64,000 nt of DNA from JAFDZO01 sp044226845 (GTDB lineage Bacteria > Bacteroidota > Ignavibacteria > Tepidaquicellales > Tepidaquicellaceae). The stretch's first letter is position 1. Every line of letters starts with the position of its first letter. The position numbers were made by a program, and so were the translations under genes. Shown here piece after piece: positions 26,114 through 34,144 of this stretch. Under the pieces are notes generated by a model. The model was not told the origin of the DNA. It worked only from the letters and a program-made list of their open reading frames with translations, and ran no database searches. The DNA is taken from contig JBGAGG010000014.1 of NCBI GenBank assembly GCA_044226845.1, forward strand, positions 48,585 through 112,584, read 5' to 3'.

Positions 26114-26992
26114 ATGCGCAGGTATTTATTACTTCCCTCACTATTAATCATATTAAGTTTTTTTATACAGACCGGTTTTGCACAGGAAAAAGATAAGGAT
26201 AATGAAAGAGCGGAAAAATCCCGCATGTATCATAAATTCAGAATTACATGGGAAAAGCCGACTATAGAGCTTGGCTACGGCCTCTCTGAAATAAATTTGT
26301 ACGGCAGCAGCTCAAATTTTTCAAAGCCCGGCATGATAGAGCTGAAGCTTGGCACGGCGCATCAATATCAGAGCGGCTACTCAAAAAAAGTTATCGACTA
26401 CGATAACAATTATCTTTTTATCAGCAATACTACCAGCGATATTTCCGCTCAGCGCAATTCATCGGGAATAGCATCAAACATGTGGAGATGGGGCTTCGGT
26501 AAAAAAGAAGGCATAGGGCTGAAGTTCGGCAGCTTTTCAATTATGCCCTATAATGCAAACACATTTGCCTGGCAAAGATTTTCATTCGATAAAAACTCAG
26601 CGGCAAACCCAAGCGACTATGATAAATTCGACGACTTTAACGAAGCAGTGCGCTTCGGCACATCTACTGAAGCAGGAATAAATTTTCAGATAACAAAGGG
26701 GCTCTCGCTTCAGCCGAAGTATGAAGTATCGGATATATTCCCGCGTCATTTATTCGGGCAGCAGTTAGTCAGTTCAATGATAGAGCTTGGCGGCGCAGAA
26801 ATGCTCGACGAGTTTATAACAAGAATAATGAACAACACACCTGTAGCCGGGGCAATAGTAAATTTTGTTCTGAAGAATGCATACGAGTACGGAATATATC
26901 AGCTGCGCAAAGAGCACATGAACTGGCCTTTTGCCGGCGAGGCTCCGCTGAGATACAGCACGTTCAAAATGGGCATGACGTTCACGTTTTAA
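26114..26992 (+). CDS. Putative outer-membrane protein
   Basis: A 292-residue exported protein with a signal peptide (residues 1-23, ending TGFAQ). The mature part opens with a charged stretch, then alternates hydrophobic and polar residues in strand-like runs (PTIELGYGLSEINLYG, GLSLQPKYEVSDIFP) and ends in YSTFKMGMTFTF. The terminal aromatic residue is typical of outer-membrane barrel proteins. No family is recognised. Base composition is less AT-rich than the SIR2 gene next to it, so the two genes probably have different histories. The start is the ATG at 26114. A terminator follows. Confidence 0.6.
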   Translation: MRRYLLLPSLLIILSFFIQTGFAQEKDKDNERAEKSRMYHKFRITWEKPTIELGYGLSEINLYGSSSNFSKPGMIELKLGTAHQYQSGYSKKVIDYDNNYLFISNTTSDISAQRNSSGIASNMWRWGFGKKEGIGLKFGSFSIMPYNANTFAWQRFSFDKNSAANPSDYDKFDDFNEAVRFGTSTEAGINFQITKGLSLQPKYEVSDIFPRHLFGQQLVSSMIELGGAEMLDEFITRIMNNTPVAGAIVNFVLKNAYEYGIYQLRKEHMNWPFAGEAPLRYSTFKMGMTFTF

Positions 26993-27030
26993 AATGTTTT
27001 AAAAAATATTCTTTGTTTTATTTATATAGA

Positions 27031-27050
27031 GGGCGTATTAGCATACGCCC
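27031..27050 (+). terminator. rho-independent terminator
   Basis: A perfect GGGCGTAT / ATACGCCC stem with a TAGC loop, followed by six T's on the plus strand. It ends the outer-membrane protein gene and lies 8 bases from the converging terminase gene. Confidence 0.9.
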
Positions 27051-27057
27051 TTTTTTA

Positions 27058-29112
27058 TTAAAACTTGCCATTGTATCTGCTTGTAAACGGAATCGATACA
27101 GCTACCTGATTATTATTATCTTTATTCATTGCATATCGTGATACCCATATACCGTAGTCAGCCGCATCGCTGAGGTGAGTGGTCGTCCTGTCCGATTTAT
27201 CGATGACAAATTTCCTGCTGCCTTTTTTCCAGCTGACGATTTCCCTGTCCTTCACCGATGCCTTGCACGACTCCGCTATGAAGAACTGCTTTTTCTCGAG
27301 AATAGAATTCACGTAGTTCACTCTTTCGCGCACGGGGGGATTCGCCGGCTGCAGCGATATAAACGCTCCGGAAAACTCCGCATCGGCAAAGCACTTGCTG
27401 ATTATCTCGAAATCCGAGTGCCCGCCCGAGCTAGACCGCGCCGCGCCCGATGCATCACCGGTAAGGATGATGTTCAGCTTATCGCAGTTTTCATAGCGGC
27501 GGCGGACGGAATCTATTATCGTCTCGCAGAGCTCCTTTGTATTGCTGTTTGATATCTTGTACTCATGCACCTGGTAGCGCGCCCTGCCCTGCATTATTAT
27601 CTCCACAGCGCACATTGGGTTTACGTTGAAGTCAAAGCTTATTATTATTCTGTTGTCATCACCGGCCGGGATTTTTTCATCGGGGATTACATTCACTTTC
27701 CTATCGAAGCAATAGTAGACAACGTCGCTTTCGATATTGACAAACTCCCCTTCCAGATACTGCTTTGCCAGCTTGCTATCGTACTGCTCAATTAAATTCT
27801 CAATGTAGTCCGGCGGCAGATGTATATTATTGCTTGTCTTCGCCCTGATGCAATTGAATGCCTTCGATCTCTTCTCTACCCACAGCTCATGCGTGAGCTT
27901 ATACCCCTCGGGAGTAGTCACCACCGAGCACGTGCCGTACTCCGTTTTGCGTATGCGCGAAATGCACTCGCGCCAGACCTGCTTCTGCTTGTAATACGGT
28001 ATGCGGTCGAACTCATCTATTATTATATCCGATAAGTTCTTGCCAGTCAGCGAGGCCGGCCTCTCTGCGCTGCGAAGCATGCACATATGCTTTGCGCCCT
28101 TGTATTTTATCGTGTAGTTCTGCCGCTGCGATAAGTATTTCACGGGTATCTCAAACTTCGCAAAGAACTCATCGAACGTCGGCACTATTATATCGCGTAT
28201 CATTTCATTCGTAGGCTCCAGCACCATTAAATCACACTTCTTGCCCTGAGACATTCTGTACTCTATCAGCTTCAGCCAGCGCAGAGGGACTGACATAGTC
28301 TTGCCCGAGCCGAACCCGCCGACTATCGCAGGATGCTTCACTTCTCCCGGCGGCATATATGCAAAGTCTATCTGATGTGGCAGAAAGCCCTCTCGCTTCG
28401 TATCGATCTCAAAATCCGGATTCCCCTTCAGTTCATCCGAAGCCTTCTGCTCCGCTTTTGCCGCCGCGCGTGCCTCAGCCTTCTCTTGCTTCTGCTGCTC
28501 ACGGACTGTATCGTACAGCTTTGTCAGTTCGGGAGTGTGAGGGTCGCTCACAATATTTGATACGCGCGCTACACTCAGCCCTAACTCCGCAGCAATTTTT
28601 TTAATATCGGCATTATGCTTTATCACTAATTCCGTCACTAACTCCGTTGTCTCTTTTTTAGTCCTTGACCTGCACAGTTCGCGGCGTCTGCTCATAGCTT
28701 TTTCAAGCTGCGGAAATCTGTGGTCCCACAGATAAGTTTTTACGGTGCGCTCAGGCATTTTAACTCTTCGTGCAAGGTCGCGTAGTGTTCCGCTGCAGCG
28801 CGGAATTGCCTTTTCTATCTTCGCAGCTTTCACCTTCATCTTATCCATCGCTCCGTCTTCTCTATCGAAGGAGTTAAAATATTTATTCAGCTTTTTGCAG
28901 TCAGGCCTTTGAAGAATATTGTTGATAGTCTTGGGGCTTATCCCCGTCAGGTGGCCGAGCTTCCTCTGATTTCTCCCTGCCTTCGGGCTGTACTGACGGA
29001 TAAGCTTTAAGGATATCTCAAGCTGCTCTTTATTGGAGGGCTTGGATTTATTAGTCCCCTTAATTAATTTATCCGCTAATTTTTTTCTTTTGTTTATGAT
29101 TTTTGTATCCAT
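27058..29112 (-). CDS. Solitary phage-type large terminase with N-terminal HTH segments
   Basis: A 684-residue protein. The terminase ATPase begins near 240: Walker A GGFGSGKT at 265-272, Walker B DIIIDEFDR near 362, and a following TTPEG coupling motif. The RNase H-like nuclease domain has acidic patches in ISFDFNVNP, TGDASG and LSDAADYGIW. Before the ATPase, residues 1-200 hold at least three helix-turn-helix-like segments (GHLTGISPKTINNIL, LARRVKMPERTVKTYL, IAAELGLSVARVSNIV), then a KAEARAAAKAEQKA linker. Phage terminases cut and package DNA, but no portal, capsid, tail or integrase gene is nearby. It may be a phage remnant or a reused DNA motor. It is richer in G+C than the flanking defence genes. 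Confidence 0.85.
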   Translation of the reverse strand: MDTKIINKRKKLADKLIKGTNKSKPSNKEQLEISLKLIRQYSPKAGRNQRKLGHLTGISPKTINNILQRPDCKKLNKYFNSFDREDGAMDKMKVKAAKIEKAIPRCSGTLRDLARRVKMPERTVKTYLWDHRFPQLEKAMSRRRELCRSRTKKETTELVTELVIKHNADIKKIAAELGLSVARVSNIVSDPHTPELTKLYDTVREQQKQEKAEARAAAKAEQKASDELKGNPDFEIDTKREGFLPHQIDFAYMPPGEVKHPAIVGGFGSGKTMSVPLRWLKLIEYRMSQGKKCDLMVLEPTNEMIRDIIVPTFDEFFAKFEIPVKYLSQRQNYTIKYKGAKHMCMLRSAERPASLTGKNLSDIIIDEFDRIPYYKQKQVWRECISRIRKTEYGTCSVVTTPEGYKLTHELWVEKRSKAFNCIRAKTSNNIHLPPDYIENLIEQYDSKLAKQYLEGEFVNIESDVVYYCFDRKVNVIPDEKIPAGDDNRIIISFDFNVNPMCAVEIIMQGRARYQVHEYKISNSNTKELCETIIDSVRRRYENCDKLNIILTGDASGAARSSSGGHSDFEIISKCFADAEFSGAFISLQPANPPVRERVNYVNSILEKKQFFIAESCKASVKDREIVSWKKGSRKFVIDKSDRTTTHLSDAADYGIWVSRYAMNKDNNNQVAVSIPFTSRYNGKF

Positions 29113-29170
29113 GTAATTTTTTAATTGCGGTAAAATAATTACAGGGATATTAGAAAAAAATCATATAGAC

Positions 29171-29188
29171 CCCATTAGTACTAATAGG
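29171..29188. promoter_or_regulatory. Palindrome upstream of the terminase gene
   Basis: ATTAGTACTAAT is a perfect 12-bp palindrome (29174-29185), extended by CC/GG across one mismatch. It lies 62 bases upstream of the terminase start, in AT-rich sequence with T-runs. A repressor site is plausible, possibly for the protein's own HTH segments. Inference only. Confidence 0.35.
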
Positions 29189-29266
29189 TAGATTTTTTTT
29201 GAATGGTATTGACAGAAGGTTTGAATTGTTGGTGTGAGTATGTTTACCCCCTCCGAAGCAAGCGGA

Positions 29267-29352
29267 ACGTCCGCCTTGGCGGAGAGGGGGAAGGCTATCA
29301 ATTATCAAGTCCCGATGAAATCGGGAGGCTGAAAGTCCGCCTAAGGCGGAGT
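29267..29352. repeat. Cluster of short GC-rich hairpins
   Basis: Three hairpins sit in a row: TCCGCC-TT-GGCGGA at 29270-29283, CCCGAT-GAA-ATCGGG at 29311-29325, and TCCGCC-TAA-GGCGGA at 29336-29350. A related TCCGCC...GGCGGA hairpin occurs at 33842-33856. The 65-codon frame across this stretch is not credible as a gene. Confidence 0.65.
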
Positions 29353-29386
29353 GGTTTCGATGTAAAATTAAACGGCGAAGCCGACT

Positions 29387-30166
29387 TTATTTCTTATTAA
29401 ATCTTGAAAAATATTCATCTATCTCTTCTCGCATTTCTACGCCTACTTTTTCAAAAATGTCTAATAGATTTTGATATGAACCTTCACCCCCGAGAAAATC
29501 CCAGAAACCTTCAGCAACTTTTAACTCATGCGGCAAGTCAAACAATCCAGCCATTGTCCATGGAGTATAAGGTTTAGGCTCAAATGGATTATATGGAATT
29601 GCTATTAATGTTTGAACATTCGCATCGGGATTATCATAAAGTGCGGCAGCAGTCCATTCTAAAAGCATTCTTTTAAAACCTATAAAATTTCCTTTATTCG
29701 GTTTTACAGTTTTTAAATCAAAAAAATAAATCGTTCCGTCATCTGCAACAACCTTTACATCTACCTTAGTCATCTTTACAGTACCAACTTTTCCTTTTCT
29801 GCAAACTGCTCTTATCCTTTCAATTTCTTCAACTTTGTTTGGTGATGCGCTGACAGTAGTAAGACTTGTTATTATATCCTGAATTACTAAAAAAGCTTCT
29901 GTTGTAATTTGCGTTCCTGCTGTTTGCTGCGTTTGTGAGGATTGAAAGTTTGGTTCTGCAAGCGCTCTTGCAACTGGTTCAAAAAAACTTCCCCCGAAAG
30001 TTGTGTTTAGAGATTGTATAAAAGAGTATAATGCAAGTCTATCCTTTCCAAGCAATCTTGTATGGAAAGGCATATAAACTGATACAGGTTTATAGTTTTT
30101 GAATTTATTTCGAAGGCTGTTTTTTAGAACAAATTCAACAGTTTGGAATTGAGAACTATCAAACAT
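29387..30166 (-). CDS. TdeIII-like type II restriction endonuclease
   Basis: A 259-residue protein resembling TdeIII-family restriction enzymes along its length: MPFHTRLLGKDRLALYSFIQSLNTTFG near residue 30, a central TKVDVKVV...IYFFDLKTVKPNKGN, then LLEWTAAAL and IPYNPFEPKPYTPWTM. The D and DLK residues of the central block fit a PD-(D/E)xK catalytic core, with DxK instead of ExK. It should cut unmodified DNA, protected by the methyltransferase two genes upstream. The start overlaps the AIPR gene by 8 bases, so the three genes form one operon. The recognition site cannot be read from the protein. Confidence 0.8.
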   Translation of the reverse strand: MFDSSQFQTVEFVLKNSLRNKFKNYKPVSVYMPFHTRLLGKDRLALYSFIQSLNTTFGGSFFEPVARALAEPNFQSSQTQQTAGTQITTEAFLVIQDIITSLTTVSASPNKVEEIERIRAVCRKGKVGTVKMTKVDVKVVADDGTIYFFDLKTVKPNKGNFIGFKRMLLEWTAAALYDNPDANVQTLIAIPYNPFEPKPYTPWTMAGLFDLPHELKVAEGFWDFLGGEGSYQNLLDIFEKVGVEMREEIDEYFSRFNKK

Positions 30167-32036
30167 TTTTTAAATTCTCCTCAAACAATTCTAACATTTT
30201 TTTTGTGTGTTCTTCGGAATAGTAAGATTTAGAGATTACTTTAGGTTTGCCTTCTACAGAATTGTCTATATAAAACGTTAATTTATTTTTTGCAAAATCG
30301 CAAATATTGGTACATATTTTTTCAAATTCATCTTTATCATCTACAATGTTAATAATTTTGTCCACTAAATCTTTAGAAATTCTTTTTCCGTTGTTAGTTG
30401 AAAAATTCTTATCAATTGAATAGAAAAAAAGTAATAATAAATGATTTTTTAAACTTGTTAATTTACCATATCGAGACTTAAGAAATCTCACTAAATAGTT
30501 TAAAACTATTGATGAAATTAAATATGCATTAATATCATATTCATTACCTTTTTTATCGCTCAGAAAATCCTCTACCTCTAATTTTTTATCCAAAAATTTT
30601 CCAAAAGACCTTGAAACTTCATGTGGTACTTTCCCAAATGTTGAATAAAAAGATCTTGCTGTATCTTCTAAACTCACATTTAAATAATTATCACCTTCTT
30701 CTCCGTGTTTTGGTAAACGCTGAAATATTAATTTTTCTTTTCTTTTGACCCATTCTAATTCTTTAAATTTAGTTTCTAACGTTTTTGCGGTATCAGATAT
30801 TGCTATTAAATTTATTGTTCTAATGGGGTTTTGTGTGTTGGCTGCTTCAGTAATTTTATTCCTTAAATCATAGTTAGGCGTTATAACAATTTTAACCGGA
30901 ATTTTACTTTGTTCAAGTTGCTCTTCAGAAATTCTGTAAATATTTGTATTTTTATCTAAGCTATTTTCATACCACTTCCAAATCATATTACATGTTTGGC
31001 ACCCATTAACAATTGAAAATCCTTCTATAATCAAGTTACCATTAGCAGCATTGAATCGTGACTCATTTGATGTTATTATTATACCATTATGAAGTGTGTG
31101 AAATAAAGCCCCGTTTGTATTTAAACTCCTTAAGATTTTTGAATTTACGGAAGTATCACCTTGGAAGTATCTTATGTTATCAAAAAAAACATTTGTATCA
31201 TCAAAATTTCCATCATCATCAGTTAATAATGTTATTATGTCCTTTAAAGAAAAAAAGCCTAGATGTGTAACTGTATCGTCAATTTCATACTTTATAAATC
31301 TTGTGTTAATTTGATTGATTTCGAATTTTCTTTTATTTGGTGAATTATAACTATCTAACTTACTAAAATAATCTTGCCCTGCTAGTAATTGAATTTCTAC
31401 ATTTTTGAATTTAGTTGATTTTAATTCCTTAGTATTCTTTTGTATAGTGCTTATCCACGTTTTTTCTAATTCATTAATTTTTTTCGTATCCTTTTTTACA
31501 GCACAAAATTTTAAAAATAAATTAATATCTTCTGACTTTTCAGCGATTTTTTCAAATGCTGTTTTTAAAGCTTGAATTCTTTTATTATCTAAAATCTGTG
31601 AATCTTCACTATTGAAAACATCATATACGGCATCACAAAATCCAATAAATTTATCTTGATTTGTTTCTTCAGATTTAATTTGATTAAAAAAGAATGTAGC
31701 TTTAATTTCATCGTCGTTTTTAATTCTATATTCTATATCTGTAATGAATTCTTCAAAGTCTTCATCATCTTTCTCAGGAATAGCAAAAAATTTTCCATTT
31801 AAAATTAAATATACACTATCAATTCCTTTTAAGTGCCCTGTGGTTAAACGTTTTATATCTTCTACATCAATTTCTTTTTTGTATTTAAAAACTTCAAAAG
31901 AATTAATAAAATATTCATATTTTAAACCCATAATTTCTGCTTCCGGTTTAACCTTTGCCCCTCCTTGGAATTCAAAATCTACATCGGAGAAAAAATTGCT
32001 TATAAATGTGTCTATTTTTTTATTAATCCTGTCCAT
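30159..32036 (-). CDS. AIPR-family (abortive infection phage resistance) protein
   Basis: A 625-residue protein. The AIPR core is clear at about 300-420: LFHTLHNGIIITSN, IEGFSIVNGCQT at 338-347, and AANTQNPIRTINL at 398-410. The N-terminal 150 residues have GIDSVYLILNG (D73) and FFFNQIKSE (Q119-x-K121), which look like a Mrr-type PD-(D/E)xK nuclease half-site. AIPR genes are known companions of restriction-modification and abortive infection loci. The ATG lies one base after the methyltransferase stop, with AAAGGAG upstream. It lies between the methyltransferase and the endonuclease, so an anti-phage role linked to restriction is likely but unproven. Confidence 0.85.
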   Translation of the reverse strand: MDRINKKIDTFISNFFSDVDFEFQGGAKVKPEAEIMGLKYEYFINSFEVFKYKKEIDVEDIKRLTTGHLKGIDSVYLILNGKFFAIPEKDDEDFEEFITDIEYRIKNDDEIKATFFFNQIKSEETNQDKFIGFCDAVYDVFNSEDSQILDNKRIQALKTAFEKIAEKSEDINLFLKFCAVKKDTKKINELEKTWISTIQKNTKELKSTKFKNVEIQLLAGQDYFSKLDSYNSPNKRKFEINQINTRFIKYEIDDTVTHLGFFSLKDIITLLTDDDGNFDDTNVFFDNIRYFQGDTSVNSKILRSLNTNGALFHTLHNGIIITSNESRFNAANGNLIIEGFSIVNGCQTCNMIWKWYENSLDKNTNIYRISEEQLEQSKIPVKIVITPNYDLRNKITEAANTQNPIRTINLIAISDTAKTLETKFKELEWVKRKEKLIFQRLPKHGEEGDNYLNVSLEDTARSFYSTFGKVPHEVSRSFGKFLDKKLEVEDFLSDKKGNEYDINAYLISSIVLNYLVRFLKSRYGKLTSLKNHLLLLFFYSIDKNFSTNNGKRISKDLVDKIINIVDDKDEFEKICTNICDFAKNKLTFYIDNSVEGKPKVISKSYYSEEHTKKMLELFEENLKNV

Positions 32037-32037
32037 T

Positions 32038-33612
32038 TTAATTCTCCTTTAAATGAAATATTATTTCTGAATATGCTCCTTTATCTTTTTCTGTTCTGTT
32101 CAAGACGGGGCGTTTGAATTGATTTACTATTTTCATTCCGGAATTTTCCGCAATGGTTGGGTACATATTATATTTATCATTGGCTACTAAAAATATATCG
32201 TAGTCTTCTGCTAAATATTTTTTGCAATTATTCAAAACGGCAGAAATTCCTTCTATGTAACTTTGCTTTGCTTCTTTACCTTGTCCTTTATAAAGCGGTC
32301 CAATTTCCAATTCTTTTTTATTTTCAAATCCGAACAAATCATAAGCGTAAGCATGCTGCTCGTGATAATCAATTAATCCTACATAGGGAGGACTGGAAAA
32401 TATTCCTTTTATTTTTTGTTTTTCAGTTAACTTTCCAAACTCCGGATTAATTTTTTTAAGTTCTTTAAACACATCAATGTTTCTGCTATCACCTGTTAAA
32501 CAAGATTGAAAAGTATCTGTCTTTAATTTACTGTAATAAGCTAATCTTCCAATAGTATCTTTACTGTAAGACTCCCACCATTTTAAAATTGAAAATAACG
32601 GTTTGCAGATTTTACCGTGCTTATGGCAATAATAAGTAGTTGTTACAGGTTCTTTTAAAGTGGCTAAGTCAGCATGGGTAGTTGCCCGGCAAGAACGTAT
32701 TGTACGGCTTAAAATAATCTGGATTATATTTTTTGTATCAGTATTCTTTATTTCTTTAATTTTTCCTGCAACAAATTCGGCTTCATCTCTTACCTGTTGT
32801 GAATACCATTTATCAAGAAAATTATCAGACTTATCCTGTTTTAATTTTATTTTGTATTCATTTACAAGGTTTTGATAAATAGGTAAAAAATCTTTTTCTT
32901 TTTTATAAGAATCTTCTTCTTTAACTAATCCTTGCTTCAGGTCATATTTATATTGTGGAACGGGGAAATGTTCATTATTAAATTTATTTAGCGCTGCAAG
33001 AAGTTTGAGCTCGAATTCCTGGACATGTGAATCCAGTAAAAACTCTTTAAGAGCAATAGTGATTTTATCCAGCTCCTTTTTAACATCAACTAAATTATAC
33101 TTTGTTACTTTTCCATTGCTTATAAGCGCATTAAAAGCCGAAACATCTATACCGACTGCATTTAAGCCGAGTTCATTTGATTGAACAAGTGTAGTTCCGC
33201 TTCCGCAGAAAGGGTCAAGAACTATATCACCTTTTTTGAAATAAACTTCTTTTTTAAAGTTGTCAGTATGAGAGTCAAGAAAATATTCTACTAATTGAGG
33301 TATAAATTTACCTTTATATGGATGAAGACGATGAACGTGTTTAGTAGTTTCGGACTCACGGTATTGCTCAAACGATAAAGCCCAGTTTAAATCATCTCCA
33401 AGTTTATCTTTCCAGGAAACTTCTCTTTTTCCGTTATAGGACTTATAATAATTAATTAAATCCTCTTTAACAATTTGAGTAGAGCCGTTATCTCCGATTT
33501 TTTTTACTCTACCGTATTGGATTAAGTAAGAAATATTTGAAGTAGTTACAGTTTTTCCTAAATGTTGAGTTGCCCATTCACTGGCTTCTTTTATTGATAA
33601 TAATTCGTTCAT
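32038..33612 (-). CDS. Site-specific DNA methyltransferase (N4/N6 amino type) with N-terminal HTH
   Basis: A 524-residue enzyme. Residues 1-60 look like a helix-turn-helix/excisionase-type DNA-binding domain (LLSIKEASEWATQHL...TSNISYLIQYGRVKKIG). Then come a substrate-side block HPYKGKFIPQLVEYFL, the AdoMet motif I VLDPFCGSGTT at 131-141, and the catalytic motif SPPY at 407-410. The order I then IV, separated by about 270 residues, marks an alpha/gamma-like layout. SPPY suggests N4-cytosine or N6-adenine methylation. It should protect host sites from the TdeIII-like enzyme downstream. The HTH part could also repress its own operon. Confidence 0.88.
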   Translation of the reverse strand: MNELLSIKEASEWATQHLGKTVTTSNISYLIQYGRVKKIGDNGSTQIVKEDLINYYKSYNGKREVSWKDKLGDDLNWALSFEQYRESETTKHVHRLHPYKGKFIPQLVEYFLDSHTDNFKKEVYFKKGDIVLDPFCGSGTTLVQSNELGLNAVGIDVSAFNALISNGKVTKYNLVDVKKELDKITIALKEFLLDSHVQEFELKLLAALNKFNNEHFPVPQYKYDLKQGLVKEEDSYKKEKDFLPIYQNLVNEYKIKLKQDKSDNFLDKWYSQQVRDEAEFVAGKIKEIKNTDTKNIIQIILSRTIRSCRATTHADLATLKEPVTTTYYCHKHGKICKPLFSILKWWESYSKDTIGRLAYYSKLKTDTFQSCLTGDSRNIDVFKELKKINPEFGKLTEKQKIKGIFSSPPYVGLIDYHEQHAYAYDLFGFENKKELEIGPLYKGQGKEAKQSYIEGISAVLNNCKKYLAEDYDIFLVANDKYNMYPTIAENSGMKIVNQFKRPVLNRTEKDKGAYSEIIFHLKEN

Positions 33613-34144
33613 TAAATAACTCTGAGTATGCTTAAATAATTGTGGTATGTAAATATAAAGAAATTATATTTTTATTAATATAACTTAATAGAGTTTTTTG
33701 TGGTAAAATATAGTTAACCACACCTCATTAAGAGAGGGAAATTCTAGCGTTGTGGATGATTGGATTCCCGCCTTCGCGGGAATGACATATTGGATGTTAA
33801 CCTCTTCAACTTTGGAAGTTATTAGTCCCCGTTACAAACCTTCCGCCTTCGGCGGACTTTCAGCCCTAAACCCTCATATCGCAGGAGGGGGGAAACATAG
33901 CAGGTGTTTAACGTTCCAACGCTGGAGCATCGGAACGAGAGGGAATAATTCATAACTCAGAATTCATAACTCATAATTGAAAAAGATTGCCTTTAATTTC
34001 TCACGGGTAAAAATTATATTTACAAATACATAGCCGTTTTTTAAAGGCGGCAAATGTTAAAATAAAAACGGAAACTTCACTCCGCAAAGGCTGGGCGAAG
34101 TTTTTTTATAAATTAGAATAACACAAACAAAAAAAGGATTTATA
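33613..34144. other. Promoter and repeat-rich gap between the methyltransferase and a divergent lipoprotein
   Basis: No gene is supported in these 532 bases. The part next to the methyltransferase is very AT-rich and contains GTGGTA twice (33642, 33700) plus an inverted ACCAC at 33717-33721, a possible operator. Further on are a REP-like palindrome (33760-33786), a TCCGCC...GGCGGA hairpin (33842-33856) and a CGTTCC...GGAACGAG hairpin (33912-33940). A TCATAA-type low-complexity run (about 33952-33978) follows, then a weak AAACTTC / GAAGTTT hairpin with T-run at 34072-34107. Confidence 0.6.
33760..33786. repeat. REP-like palindrome, last copy
   Basis: TTGGATTCCCGC-CTTC-GCGGGAATGAC, the same family as the copies at 22.7-26.0 kb and in the orientation of those at 25.8 kb. 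It marks the far edge of the segment that carries this repeat. Confidence 0.8.

Noticed and set aside
27058..29112. Prophage
   Set aside because: Only a terminase is present; no portal, head, tail, lysis or integrase gene in the surrounding 10 kb.
29203..29400. 65-codon plus-strand gene
   Set aside because: It covers a chain of palindromic hairpins and has no recognisable content; it also overlaps the end of the TdeIII-like gene.
34072..34107. Riboswitch or attenuator in front of the lipoprotein gene
   Set aside because: Only a 7-bp stem with a T-run is seen, without a conserved aptamer; kept only as a weak hairpin in the gap description.
22700..34140. Integrative element with tRNA attachment site
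   Set aside because: tRNA-Val at 19840 is about 3 kb away, no duplicated tRNA 3' end was noticed and no integrase is present.
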